Shown one piece after another: positions 1-12,770 of a DNA stretch of 64,000 nucleotides. The notes under the pieces were generated by a model. The model searched no databases and was not told the DNA's origin. It saw nothing but the letters and a program-made list of their open reading frames with translations. The translations under genes and the position numbers were made by a program. This stretch comes from Eustoma russellianum (taxonomy: Eukaryota > Streptophyta > Magnoliopsida > Gentianales > Gentianaceae): positions 434,001-498,000 of the forward strand of contig AP025054.1 of the NCBI GenBank assembly GCA_036186865.1, read 5' to 3'. Within the stretch, counting starts at the first letter, position 1. Every line of letters begins with the position of its first letter.

Positions 1-2514
1 AAAAGTGAAACTGTTATTTGTCTTCGGCCATTATAAAATCCCAGTCAAAATAAAGAAATATAGGAAATAGTTGTAGAACGAAGAATCTATTAACTAGACA
101 TGTTATTTGTCTTCTTTCACATGAGAAGGAATGTAGGGAACAGCGTAAGACCAAAAAATGAACGTACGGAAGACTTTCGTCACGTTGAAATATCGAGTAG
201 CTCTTCAGTCACCTTTATAGTTTACTCTTTTTCTTTATAAAAAAAATCTTATGCGTTGTCAAAGTTTTCCTTGGAAGGGTTGTTATCTTAATTCTTTTCC
301 CATAATGCACCAATTAAATTAGATTATATAGAAAGGTATTTCAATTAAAATGCCATAAGTCAGTGTTCGTTTTTAGGAATCACAAAACACGCTTTTATGA
401 TTTTCTCCATCCCATTTAACCAGTTGAAATAAATTAACTATTACGTAGGTGACCTGAAGGTAAAGAGGACATATGACCTTGCATGTGAATGTAAGCATGT
501 CAATTTAAAAGCTATAGAAATTGATAAGATGATGTAGAAAACAAGCTTAAGACAGCTTGATTGTTTATTCATAGCATCATGTATATATACACCTCATACA
601 CGGTTCAAGGCAAAAAAAAACTGCCAACGGCTATAACGTACTTTCCTAACTGCTACTTTCTTCTCTTTCTTCTACTCTATCCGCTAAACCTGTTACATCC
701 ATATACAAACTATACATTCTATTCTATGATTAGAATGAGATATTAGCATTTAAACATGTACACTAATTACATCATCTCTAATAACAAGTGCTTGTATTAA
801 GTACAAAAACTGTTTGAGGAAATGTCGATCCCTCACATCCGATGCTGCTCCTCTGCAATCCCTTTGCTTCTGGCTGTTGATCACATCAATATTCTTACCT
901 ATACTTTATCACTGAATTCCAACAAAAGCTACTACATTTTATATCATGTTCTCAAATCAAAGGTCGTCAGCATGTGCACACCCTAGTAAATAAAAAAAAA
1001 ATTATGACAATAAGTTAGATCGACCTATAGTATAAAAGTTCAAATCTTAACCGTAAATTAGATCAGAATCTTTTATCGATTTGCTAAACAGAAGTAGGTG
1101 AATGTTTAGAAGCTTAAGTGTCATCTTTTTTTATGGGACTTGCACTCTTACCCGCCAAGCTAGCATGTGAATACATGAAAGCAAAGTCATCGCGCCAATG
1201 TACTGCTATGTGAGGGGGGGGGGGGGGGGGGAAAGCTACAAGTTCTATTGAACGCATGCATTTGATCAAGACAGACTAGAATCGTTAATATGATTATAGC
1301 TTATTAATTTGTACTCAGCACAAATGTACAGAAGGCCAGAGCTTTGTCTTTAACGACATGTTACCCATAGAAGGGTTATATCCAAGACCAATGAGAAGTT
1401 TACAACAGGATATCCCCCCGAAGTTGAGTCCAAGATTCATCTTGCATCACCACTGACCAAAAACTAATTAGTGGAAAAGATACATGAATGTGTGTGCAAT
1501 TGTGCTGATTTGATCCAGTTTTTGACAAAATGAAGCAGCAATCACATAAACCAAGTCAACTTCCATAAGTGAACATGTTTGAAACATAAGCCAGAAGAAG
1601 AATAGGCATCAGATAGACCTTTCCTTTATCAAGTTTATCAGGACAGCACCAAGAGGTCATTGGGCTCATTTCTATCATGATTTCCCATGTTGATTGTGTT
1701 TCAGCGTGCTCACATTTATGTGTGCCTGCATGTGTATATACATAAATCTCATATCAACCCAGCCTTATAACTAGGTGTTCCATTAGCAAATCGCCATGTC
1801 ATCCAATTCAAAACCAGCATTCCCTGCCTGTTCTTGGCTAGCCTCTGCCATTTGCATCAGCCACCAATTTTGACAGGTAGGGTTTTTCCAAATTAACAAA
1901 TTTACTTGGTGCGGCACCTACCCATTATTTAACATTAAAATCGCATGCCTTTTAGCATCATATACAAAGGAACAAAATCATTTAAATCAAAAAGAAGGAA
2001 AATCAAACATATTAGACATATTGGAAAAGAGATAATGCACTTACAAAAAGAAAGCAAAAATATATATTCAGAGATAATGCATTTGCATCCCCTACCTCCC
2101 AGTAAAGCTGATTGCAGTCTATGCACTTACAAAATTCTGAGTTCTTCTAAACAAGCAATTGGGAATTACTTGAAATTCTTGTAGAAATATTCAATAAAAC
2201 ATACATGTAAAACACATATATACACTTACTGTACACGTATACATATTTACTGTACACATATACAGATACATACATTATACATATTCACATTGATACTAAT
2301 ATAATTAGCATACATACTAGTAAAAGCCACTAGATCAGTGGCATAATAGGTCCCAACAATAGATCCTTAGGGATCAATATAGCTGTTAGGATAGTAAGTT
2401 TCCTAGCCATTGGAGTCCTATGACTCTTGTTTGGCCCTTGTAAACTGTATATATAAGAGGCAAACCTTGTAATTTAATGCTTAACTTGAATGAATATTAA
2501 TTCTTCAGCATTTA
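1..2514. other. Unassigned left-edge DNA
   Basis: No gene could be supported here. The stretch is AT-rich with no long open frame. Two short minus-strand open stretches look slightly more gene-like than the background: about 1785-1915, ending in a frame that reads G-F-E-L-D-D-M before a stop, and about 1570-1730. Either could be a decayed exon belonging to the exonuclease pseudogene to the right, but I recognise neither. I looked for the Mut7-C part expected at the C terminus of that exonuclease family and did not find it. Confidence 0.4.
1214..1231. repeat. Pure poly-G run (18 G)
   Basis: Eighteen consecutive G on the plus strand. It is one of four mononucleotide G or C runs of at least 15 bases in the window. 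Confidence 0.95.
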
Positions 2515-4269
2515 ACAAAATCTTATCCGTGTACGTTCTAATAATATGAAGGTTGACATCAATCTCTTGGTGTTCCCAAGCAGCATGTCAGAATCTGTAG
2601 CATCTAAAGGAGGTTGTCCTGCCAAAAATATACCCGATCAAATCAAGAAAGCAGCATACACAGTGGTTATGCTTTAGTAAAGTTAGGCGTATGAAACATC
2701 ACACATACAATAATTTGCCACAATCTACCTATTTTAGAGGCAGAAACCTAATTCCTTACAATATTTTAATACAAAATTTGCACCTCAAATATCCTAAGAC
2801 ATCATAGAAATATCTCGGAACAGATTGAGATAAGCAAGACATCTACAGTTTTTCATTTGGGGAAGAAACAGAGAAAGCACAGAAGCAAGAACGTGGGGTC
2901 GTAAAGAAATTTTGACAACAATTCACAGTTTCAAACACGATGCTGCTTTCCTTTTTTCCTTTTTGGTTCCTTTTTCGGTAAATAATACAGGGATAATGGT
3001 ATACTAGGAAAATAAGAAACGTAGTGAACTCCAAAACATAAACATATGTCACCTTCTTTTTCCATCTTCGCTTTGGAGACATCAAGCATATCCAGCAGAA
3101 ATTGAGCATCAGCAGCAGCGTATGCTTTCTGCTCTTCACCAAGGGGACGTTGTAACCAATCACTGCATTGTAATTCCTGCAGAATGTATATTAATTTAAT
3201 TTATCCAGTAAAATTACTACGAATACTTCAAAAAAAAAAAAGTTTAAGGAAGGAAGAAATCTTCTCACCTTCAACAATGAAATGCCCAGCAATTCCTTAC
3301 AAATAGATGCCAAACTCTTATTATCTGTGTTCCTTTCCAATTGATTGCGTGGACTGAAAATGGTTATATAAGCTCATGCCATCCATATAAGGTTCCACCT
3401 GAAAGTTAACTATTAGCACAACAAGACAAAAATTAGTGTAGTGTAACATGCAATGCAATATTGCATAACCAACTTCTAGTGTCAACAAACTTCAATAATA
3501 ATAGCTACTACTGATCTCATATAAGCCTAATCACTCCATCTAAACTTTAGATGATGTCACCAAATTGAACCCGCTTTAGATTTCATGACCATTTTAGCTA
3601 TCCAATTTGAGTGTCCATCAACCTCTTCTAATTAGAATAAGGGATAAATGATACACAAATGAGGTAGACCATCTCTTTTAAACAAGCCCTTTGGGGATAA
3701 TTGTGCAAGAAATTGTTTTAATAGAATAAAAGATACAACCTGTGGCCAACCCTCCCCGTGAAGCACATGTTCACAACTAGTGATCTGTGATCTTGTATAT
3801 GCAAAGTCGTTTTATCCTTCTTCTTATTACATGTGACGCCGTAATATATTATACAGTCTCCTTTTACATCAGGCAACAAATCATACAGTCACTTGGAGAT
3901 ATAAAATCTAAACCGAATTTTTGGTTCGATATGTCAAAAATAAAACGTAATTACCTGTCAAATCCAGGATCGCAGCCATCGGAAGAGAAGGTGGAAGACA
4001 AACACATCCTGCTTTAATCGGAATCCCAATTTGAGAATGTAAGCATCTTTCAATACGACATAAATTGAAGGAAGATGTATGGAAAGTAGAGCCGCTGATA
4101 GAGTCGCCGAAGAAGCGATTCGACAAGCGATTTGGAGAAGAGAAACGAGAGGAAAGGAATGGGGGATTCTCTGTAACATCCATTCGGTGTCAAGAGCTAT
4201 GATTGAGGAGTGAGTTAGAGACCAACAACAGTAAACGAATTCCAACGACTCGGCAGAGGATACCCACAT
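2515..4269 (-). pseudogene. Decayed Werner-type 3'-5' exonuclease domain gene
   Basis: Four minus-strand exon remnants resemble the plant 3'-5' exonuclease domain protein (DEDD, Werner/RNase D-like fold). Exon 1 (4269-3955) starts MWVSSAESLEF and holds the ALDTEW strand with catalytic D and E, then LVSLLQIACR and KLGFRLKQD. Exon 2 (3398-3269) has SLYNHFQ and then LASICKELLGISLLK. Exon 3 (3176-3054) has ELQCSDW, RPLGEEQKAYAAADA and the last catalytic Asp. Exon 4 starts at 2618 and is open to a stop at 2515. The frame breaks after KLGFRLKQD (continuing one base out as LSSTFSSDGCDPGFD), the exon 1/2 junction is out of phase, and exon 2 breaks again just before NTDNKSLAS. The Mut7-C domain found downstream in Arabidopsis relatives was not seen. 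Splice sites remain good, so decay is recent, or the assembly has local indel errors. Confidence 0.75.
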
Positions 4270-5013
4270 GAATTCCCTCAAAGAACAAGTCTTCTGGCAC
4301 TTTAGTCTATCCTGTTGCAGAACACCGCCTCCAACGTTGCGGAGAAAAAGGGATCATAATAATAATGATGATACTTGTATCTTAATGGCTATATCCACCC
4401 CCAAGTTTTCTCATCCACACCTTTTTAAACTTGTCTAAACATGTATTTTTCTTTTTTTAAAAGTATGCACATAACTGAAAAGACTAAAATATATTAGTTT
4501 TATTAAAAAACATATTTTTATCACATCCTTCGAAGTAAACCCAAAACTGTGTCATCGAGGTCTTCTCGAAATTGTGATGTTTCTGTCAAAAATGTGGTGT
4601 CCAATGTGATTTTGTATCATTCGATTGCCACAAAATATCTATTCGTATATGCGGTTTTGTCAGAACTGTAGAAATGTTTCACGACTCTATAAAATCAAAT
4701 GAAAGTTAATCAATTACCTATAAAACTTAATTATACATTGTCAATTGAATTTCTATTTATTCGGTATGCTTGAACGATGTCGTATAATGAGCAAGTGACG
4801 ATTCAATTATATTATATGTTTATAAAAGAATTTAATACGATTGTTTTAAATGTTTCAACTCCGATTAAGTTGAAAAACATTTAAATAGCCGTGTTTGGAT
4901 CTCAATATCACAACAGATTTGATTTGACGTAGTCACGATATACAATAAAATTTGAAATTTCTAAAATATGGACACATGACTTTGGCTCACTTCCACCCAG
5001 CGCCATGCCAATA

Positions 5014-5063
5014 TTTGGCGCTATAATTTGTTTTTCGCGCGCGCCAAAGGAGCTCTTTCGCGG
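5014..5063. promoter_or_regulatory. Cluster of E2F-type sites upstream of the ATXR gene
   Basis: TTTGGCGC at 5014-5021, its reverse complement GCGCCAAA at 5041-5048 and TTTCGCGG at 5056-5063 all fit the E2F consensus (WTTSSCGS). They lie 160-210 bp before the ATG of the PHD-SET gene and between two divergent genes. ATXR5/6 proteins act at replication with PCNA, and S-phase E2F control is reported for this family, so a cell-cycle promoter is the natural reading. Confidence 0.7.
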
Positions 5064-5223
5064 GTTCTTCCAACCTTCAACTTCCATCTTCTCCTCTTCC
5101 CTTTACCCATTCTTTATCTTCTGGCTCCGCCCATGACTTAAAGGGCTTCATCAAACTAACATTCTCCAAACTGAAAATTTTACCCAAAAAAGAAGTCAAA
5201 TCTTTTGTCTAATCTCTCTTTTA

Positions 5224-7594
5224 ATGGCTCCTTCCAATTCACTGCTGTTCAAAAAACTTAGCCAAGCTCCCAATTCGCGTTCATCGAGATCCAGATTGAT
5301 AAAATGCTCGAAATCGAAAGAAAACAAAAAGGAATCTTACGATGATTTGTGCTGCGAGAAATGCGGATCTGGAGAATATCCAGCTCAGCTTCTATTGTGT
5401 GACAAATGTGATCGAGGGTATCACTTGTTTTGCCTCAGGTCTATTCTTGTTTTTGTGCCCAAAGGCTCTTGGTTCTGTCCTTCTTGTTCCAATCGCAAGA
5501 AGTTCGATACTAGTATGTTGATCTTTCTAAGAATTTTATCTTTTTCTGTTGCAATGTTTAATATATCTGCTTTGTGTTCGATCAATCGCCTCTAACAGTG
5601 AAAGGAAAGTTCTGTAACTCTTAGAAATCAACAATACACTTGCATGGGGCATTTTGCAATTGACTGATTATTTCTGTTGGAGATTCATGCTACTGTCTAG
5701 ATATGCTAATTTAGGCTCCAATGAAGCTAATTTATTTATGCTTACAGCTGTAGATGAAACAGAAAAGGATGAATTTTGGTAGAAATTGTGTGGTGATTCT
5801 AAATGTTTATTCCTTGTTTCTTGGTACGCAGCAGCAGTCCTTCCTCTTGTACAGACTAAGATTGTTGATTTCTTCCGGATACGAAGATTTCCGCATTCTG
5901 AAGAAACTTTTACCCAAGGTGAAAAAAAGTGCTTCTCTTGCCTTGTTACCGTTTGTTGTTGTGTCAGTTTCAAGTGGTATGCCTCAGCAGCACATTTTGT
6001 TTATCCTCTTTTATTGGGTGAAATCATGCATAGACTGTCGAAAGAAAAGAAAGCGAAATGGTGGCCTAGTTATGTCAAAGAAGAAGAGGAAGCTGTTACC
6101 ATTCAATCCAAGTGATGATCCAGCAAGAATATTTGAGCAAATGGCTTCACTGGCTGCAGCATTGGCAGCAACAGGGGCAGAGTTCAGCAATGAGCTCACT
6201 TACCCTCGTGGAATGGCCCCAAGGTCTTCCAATCGTGCAGCACTAGAACGGGAAGGCATGCAGGTATTCTAGATTTCCATTATAATCCAACTGGACTATC
6301 AAGTCTTGCATAGTTCTACCATTTGTTGGCTGCCTCTTCTGTACGAATGTTGGGCTTTCCCAATTATGTTGTCAAATTGATGGTTGATTATGCTTCATAT
6401 ATTTTTGTGCAAATATTGATCACGTTCCATATATACTCTTGCCATAATCTTGTTAAACATTTTGTTATGGATAGGTCACAGTTTCTAAAATTGGGAGAAG
6501 ATCTTCTAATCCAACTTATGTCACATCTTGTAGTTTACCCAATGAGATTCTGCCACATATATCAAATTTTGAAAAGCGAAGTGCACTTGGCATAGTCTCA
6601 TTAGATGGACCAGAGGATGTGACAGAAGTTGGATTAGTTGATCTTCTCCCTCTTAAATAGCATTCTTAATTACCTGAAGTGTTATTTAATGTTGGAACAC
6701 AATTGTGCAACTGACTTTATTTTGTGAAAATTGTGCTTTCGTTAGATTTTGTCTAGGGAAGACGTTGAAACCTTGAATTTGTGCAAGAGTATGGTCAGTA
6801 GAGGGCAGTGGCCACCGCTCATGGTTGTGTTTGATTCTCAAGAAGGGTAGGCATTCTGAATTTGCTATTTCTTTGAGAAAAGGGGAGCACCATTGTTCTC
6901 ATTGTTGGATCAGGATTGACCTCTGACTTGTTATACCTCTATAGGTTTACCGTGGAAGCAGACAGATTTATAAGGGACTTGACAATCATTACTGAGTATG
7001 TCGGAGACGTTGATTACTTGGAAAAACGGCTATCTTATGACGGGGATTGCATGATGACTCTTCTTTCTGCTTCTGATCCATCAAATAACTTGGTCATTTG
7101 TCCTGATAAACGGAGTAACATTGCTCGCTTCATCAATGGCATCAACAATCATACACCGTAAGCTTGCCCTTGGTCTACTTCATTTAGTCGCATTTTTTGG
7201 GTTTCCCTCCAAATTTCTGGATCTCTTCATTGTGTAAACTTCCTAGCACAATAAGCAAAACCAGTTCCTGCATATTGATCTCACAGCATGATGATTGAAT
7301 ACCCCAGCAGAAATTATATTCTAAGCATCACTAGTGTAGCGGTTAGCAAACAGAACTTTCATTTCTCAGTAGCAAATAAATGAGAAAAGCTTACTCGTCA
7401 AACTGTAACATGGAGTGAATTACCTGTGTTGCAGGGAAGGCAGGAAGAAGCAGAACGTTAAATGTATCAGATATGACGTCCATGGTGAAAGCCGGGTGCT
7501 ATTGATTGCAAGCAGAGACATACGGAAAGGGGAGAGATTATACTACGATTACAATGGTTATGAACATGAATATCCAACCCAACACTTTGTCTAA
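5224..7594 (+). CDS. ATXR6: PHD-SET histone H3K27 monomethyltransferase, ATXR5/ATXR6 type
   Basis: Six exons: 5224-5512, 5832-5918, 6034-6263, 6746-6846, 6945-7157, 7435-7594; 1080 nt, 359 residues, close to ATXR6 (about 350). A PHD finger (about 43-92) has C-C-E-K-C, LLLCDKCDRGYHLFCL and GSWFCPSC. A PIP box Q-T-K-I-V-D-F-F at 104-111 would bind PCNA. A basic stretch (KKRKR, KKKRK) follows and could be a nuclear signal. The SET domain includes FTVEADRFI, RSNIARFINGINNH (292-305, cofactor/pseudoknot motif) and GERLYYDYNGYE (catalytic tyrosines, 343-346). The family deposits H3K27me1 on replication-dependent H3.1, keeping heterochromatin silent and preventing over-replication. The short N terminus without an obvious transit peptide favours ATXR6 over ATXR5; that choice is inference. 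The exon 2 acceptor is a triple NAG repeat. Confidence 0.93.
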
Positions 7595-9178
7595 CCTAAC
7601 CCAGCATGCTTATAACTTATTGGCACTGTAGAAGCATGTCCATTCGTTTATACAAACATCAGCCTATCTACCATTTTTGAAGAAAATGATTTCAGATTTT
7701 CGAATTGGTCACCGAAAGATTCTGCCAGAACTTAGCCCATCTGTCAGTACATTGTGTTAGTGTGTGCTACATTATAATTGTTGTAGTATGAAGTTTGTCA
7801 AACGGAAGGTTAGGCTTAGGTATCTGTTAGCGCGATTTTTTTTACGCACTCTTTATAATTAATCAAAGGGGTAAATAAATTACATTATGGTTCCATGTCA
7901 GTTAAGTTCTTTATATACTAAAGTTATATCTCAATATTTTCCGTCCCTAGCACTAAGTGATTCCAAATATTCATCAATTTATGAATATTTGTTATCCCTA
8001 ACTTTACTAGTTTTAGTCTGCAGAAGTGCGGAAATTCATTCAGGTAAATATACTTCGAACTGAAATTTTATACATTAGTTTATGATAAATTTAAAGAATA
8101 AAAATATGCGGAAGAAGATACTATACTCTGCGTCATTAAAAAGTTTGAATTCTTTAAGACAATTACATAAGATAAACCAATTGATGAGAATCAAATGAAA
8201 TTTTCTTCTCTTGGAATATGTGCTCCATTTCCACTAATATTCCCTCCCAGCAGAGAAGCTCTTATTCGTTGTTGTTTTTTTTTTAGAGTATGTTGATAAT
8301 GTAGACTAATCTACGTGCATATATTAAGCATACATAGAAAGAGTCGTTCTCAGTATCTGATCGTATGCTAAACATGTACTAAGAATATCAGAATCTAAGG
8401 CTTCCAGTGAACTTCTCCCATAAGAAAGAGGAGGAAAAAGGAAAAGAGTAATGCTATACACCGCGAAACTAAAGACACGAAATGGGATTACTACGAGAGT
8501 GACATCGAATAGTACACGTCATCCCACTGGATCCAACCAAAAAAATGACGGATAAAATGAGGTTTCTCTCATCTACTTCAAACCAAATTAAAAAATAAAA
8601 AAATATATTAAAAAATCGTTTCGTCCCCAGTCTAATTTTAATCCCAACCCCCTCTCTGTTTCTTTGTGTCTTCTTACTGATGGGGAGGCCATTCTCTTGT
8701 TTAGGATTTCTTTGCATGTGAAGTGCTGGATTGCTGAATTTCTTGTTTATCACAATGCTGAAAGTAAATAAAGCAGCAGAGAAAGAAAAGATATCTTGGT
8801 TGGTGTTACGAATACACGAGACATTTCAATGGTTCAACGCTAAGTTTTTCCACCAACATTAAAAACTACTAGTTCAAGAATGTAGACTTTTGTGAAAGCA
8901 AATAGAAGTTTGACTTCAAAATTTGGTAAAATGCTGATGCCAAAATGGAAACGACACAAGTCTCAAACGACCTCAATCTTCTCGAGACATATTAACAAGA
9001 GGTCGTGAGGTGAGCACACGGAGTCACCGCTTCCTCTTGAGCCTTCAATATTTTTTCCTCTTTTCAATCCCACCTGAATGTGTCAATGCGGCTAAAGAAA
9101 CTCCTACACCAAAATTGTCTTTGCTACTCTACATTTCTTAAATGTTAAACAAAAGATAAACACCAACTGCGGTTTTGT
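7595..9178. other. Convergent intergenic region
   Basis: This lies between the 3' ends of the ATXR gene and BiP, so it should hold both 3' UTRs. I see no coding exon. A run at about 8580-8620 is almost pure A/T. The open frame at 8469-8753 on the minus strand has no recognisable content. Confidence 0.6.
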
Positions 9179-12100
9179 TTACAGCTCATCATGATCTTCA
9201 TCTTCCTCTGCTGCACCACCAGGGGCACCTCCGGATCTCTCATACACAGCTTTGATAATGGGGTTGCACGCAGCCTCTACTTCCTTAAGCTTTTCCTCGT
9301 AGTCCTCCTTCTCTGCCGCCTGGTTCTCGTCCAAAAACTCAAGGGCGTCCTTAACGGCACTTTCGATTTTCTCCTTTTCATCCGGCTCCAATTTGTCAGC
9401 AAGCTTGTCCTTGTCATTGATCTGGTTTTTCATGTTGTAGACGTACGTTTCCAAGCTGTTCCTAGCATCGATCTTCTCTTTGACCTTCTTGTCTTCCTCA
9501 GCAAACTCCTCAGCCTCACGAACCATGCGTTCAATCTCTTCCTGACTTAGACGACCCTTGTCATTGGTGATGGTGATCTTCTCAGATTTTCCAGAGGCCT
9601 TATCTTCAGCCTTCACATTTAGAATACCATTGGCATCTACCTCGAATGTCACTTCAATCTGAGGAGTTCCCCTGATAAAATCGAACAACTCTTATTTATT
9701 AGCGACGGGGCAACAAAGTGTTAAATCTTTTTAGATGATATGAATGACTGAGTACCTTGGAGCTGGTGCTATTCCAGTTAAGTCAAACTTCCCAAGTAAC
9801 CTACAGTCTTTTGTAAGACTCCTTTCTCCTTCAAAGACCTGCAGGTTTCATTCATTGTATTGAACTGATTATAAGCCCCTCTAATGCCCGATTCTCTTGT
9901 GTTCGGACAAAAAAAAAAGTGAAGTCCTAAAAGGTAGTAGACAAATATAGTACCTGAATAGTGACAGTAGTCTGCTGATCTTGGTAAGTAGTGAAAACTT
10001 GCGATTTCTTGGTAGGAATCACTGTGTTTCTAGGAATCAACTTTGTCATCACTCCACCAACAGTTTCAATACCCAGAGTGAGCGGAGCCACATCCAAGAG
10101 AAGAATATCTGTTCAATCAAATACCATATAGAAGAAAACACTTCAAGAGTTTTCGCACTCGCACATTATATTTTCAGCATGTAAATAAGCCTAAAAAAGG
10201 TCAAGAAGGCAGTACCTTTGGTTTCATCTCCTCCTTCCCCACTTAAGATTCCTCCTTGCACGGCAGCGCCATAAGCAACAGCTTCGTCTGGATTCACACC
10301 CTTGTTGGGCTCCTTCCCATCAAAATAATCCCTCAGAAGCTGCTGTACCTTTGGAATTCTTGTGCTTCCGCCAACAAGAACAATTTCATCAATTTGACGC
10401 TTCTCCAATCCAGCATCCTCCATGGCCTTCTTAACAGGACCCATGGTTTTTCTAAACAAATCATTGTTCAACTCTTCAAAGCGTGCCCTTGTGAGGGGCT
10501 CAGAGAAATCCGTACCATCGAACAAAGATTCAATCTCAACACGGACTTGATGCTGACTACTCAAAGCTCTCTTTGCACGCTCAGCTTCCCGCCTTAGTTT
10601 TCCAAGAGCTCTGTTATCCTTACTGATATCCTTGTTGTGCTTCTTTTTAATCAATTTAATGAAGTATTCCATTATTCTCTGATCAAAGTCTTCGCCTGCA
10701 ACAGATTAACCAGAGGTGTAAATGATGATGATACGCTAAGTTCCACCCTAGTAATATAGTAAAGCACAAGAATGGTATAGATCTAGCTCTGGGAATCTTG
10801 AAACTTTTACCAACATTAGGAAACAGAACTCATACCTCCAAGATGGGTATCTCCGTTTGTTGCAAGAACTTCAAACACACCATTGTCTATGGTCAAGATA
10901 CTGACATCAAATGTTCCACCACCAAGGTCAAACACAAGAATATTCTTTTCACCACCCTTTTTGTCCAGACCGTAGGCTATTGCAGCAGCAGTAGGTTCAT
11001 TTATGATTCTTGCAACGTTCAGTCCAGCAATAACACCAGCATCCTTGGTGGCTTGCCTTTGGGCATCATTAAAGTAAGCTGCATAAATAACAAGAATAAA
11101 AGAGATTGACTTCGTTTCAGAAAAGGGTTAAAAAGAGATTTGAGTTCCTCAAACCAGTAGAAATAACCAAAATAATCTTAAAAAAATGAAGAAAATTACT
11201 AACCAGGGACTGTAACAACAGCGTCCTTAATTTTCTTCCCAAGATATGCCTCTGCTGTTTCCTTCATTTTTGTTAGAATCATCGCGCTAATCTCCTCTGG
11301 GCTGAAAACCTTGGTTTCCCCATCTTTAATCTTTACTTGTATATATGGTTTCCCATCCTTGTTCACAATTTTGTAAGGAACAAGCTTCATGTCTCGCTGA
11401 ACTTCTTTATCTTCAAACCTAGTGAACAAGATGAACACAGTCATACAGCAATAACCATCATGAACATTGTTATCTACAGGGAGAAAAAAACTAACAGGAA
11501 TATTATCGTACTTTCTTCCTATAAGTCTCTTAACATCGAAAATGGTCCTCTCAGGATTGACAGCTGCCTGGTTCTTGGCTGCCTCACCAATCAACCTCTC
11601 ACTATCAGTGAAGGCAACCCATGATGGGGTGATGCGGTTACCTTGGTCATTGGCTATAATTTCCACATGGCCATTTTTGTACACGCCAACACATGAATAA
11701 GTGGTACCAAGATCTATCCCAATTACTGTACCCAACTTGGGTGCTTCCTCTTTCGCAATCGAGAATGCAAATACACTCCCTGTTCATCAAGCCATTTTAA
11801 TTGCAAGTTCAGATAGGATCTTATACATCTGTAAATGTTGTACCAATGCCCGTTCCGGGGGGGGGGGGGGGCACACACACACAATCCGCAGACCAGGGAA
11901 AAGGAAAAAAGAAGAAGAAGAAGAAAAGAGAGACACCATTTACATTGATTAGACAATACCTTTTCTTTGTTTCAGTTTGTGTTCTCATGCGACTACAATT
12001 ACTTGATTGATATGATTCCAGAAAGTATATTACTAATAAGCATTGTACAACCAAGGAAACAAGTGCAAACGACTCCCATCAGAACCAGCGCAATAATCAT

Positions 12101-12627
12101 ACTATGACTAGAACAGTGAAAACTCTTGCACACGTTGCAATCCAACAAGGGCTCAAATTTAAACTGAAGGGGGAAATAAACAAATAATATATACTTAGCT
12201 TAACACAACATCCTTTTCCTCTCTTTCTCAAAATTATTTAAGGTATTGCCGCATTCTCACATAGTGCAGATCTAATATGTTTCCTTAACGGCTACGCATT
12301 TACGAGAAGAGATCAGCCCAAAAAACGAATCTTAGCGTATGCAGCTAATCATTACGGGGAAAGTAACAAATTAAAAAGAGTCTCAAGTGCTCTTATGATA
12401 CACAGACGGCAAAATGCAAAAAAACACACACATCTTAAGCAAACAGAACTTAATATCAAACTCACAGTGCAAATAGCCAAATATTCCTATTCTATACATA
12501 TCTCCAAACTAGATTCATATTCGCTCTTGAATCATCAAGGTCAGACGATAAATAACTCGATTTACTAACCGAAGAAGACGATTCCAAAAACGACCAGTGA
12601 AGCGTGTCTCCTCCACGCAGAAGCCAT
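9179..12627 (-). CDS. BIP: ER luminal binding protein BiP (HSP70 family)
   Basis: Eight minus-strand exons: 12627-12570, 11779-11512, 11418-11204, 11078-10836, 10695-10216, 10108-9954, 9838-9756, 9671-9179; 1995 nt, 664 residues, normal for plant BiP. Exon 1 encodes most of a signal peptide (MASAWRRHASLVVFGIVFF) and is split from the rest by a 790-bp intron. The mature protein starts near KEEAPKLGTVIGIDLGTTYS, the first ATP-binding motif. Later come VFDLGGGTFDVS, IVLVGGSTRIPKVQ, the interdomain linker DILLLDVAPLTLG and a substrate-binding domain. It ends H-D-E-L, the plant ER-retention signal. It folds and retains nascent secretory proteins in the ER lumen using ATP and restrains the unfolded protein response. 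Intron 1 contains a 15-G run next to a CA repeat. Confidence 0.97.
11857..11882. repeat. Poly-G run followed by CA repeat in BiP intron 1
   Basis: Fifteen G (11857-11871) run directly into alternating CA. On the BiP sense strand this is a GT repeat followed by poly-C. It is likely polymorphic. Confidence 0.95.
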
Positions 12628-12770
12628 CACGCTGAGCTAACAATGATTCTCTCCAGCCAATAGCGAACAAATCTTTGCTTCTCTCGCGATTCTAGTAAGC
12701 TTAACAAATGTGTTCTTCTTGGATTGCAGGAAGGGCAATGAGGAGATCTGACGAACTGCTTTACCATGAG

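Noticed and set aside
5754..6272. Continuous open frames of 109-172 residues over 5754-6272
   Set aside because: They read through an intron of the ATXR gene; only the pieces at 5832-5918 and 6034-6263 are exonic.
11701..12054. Four overlapping frames with poly-Pro or poly-Gly around 11860
   Set aside because: Products of the poly-G and CA repeat in BiP intron 1.
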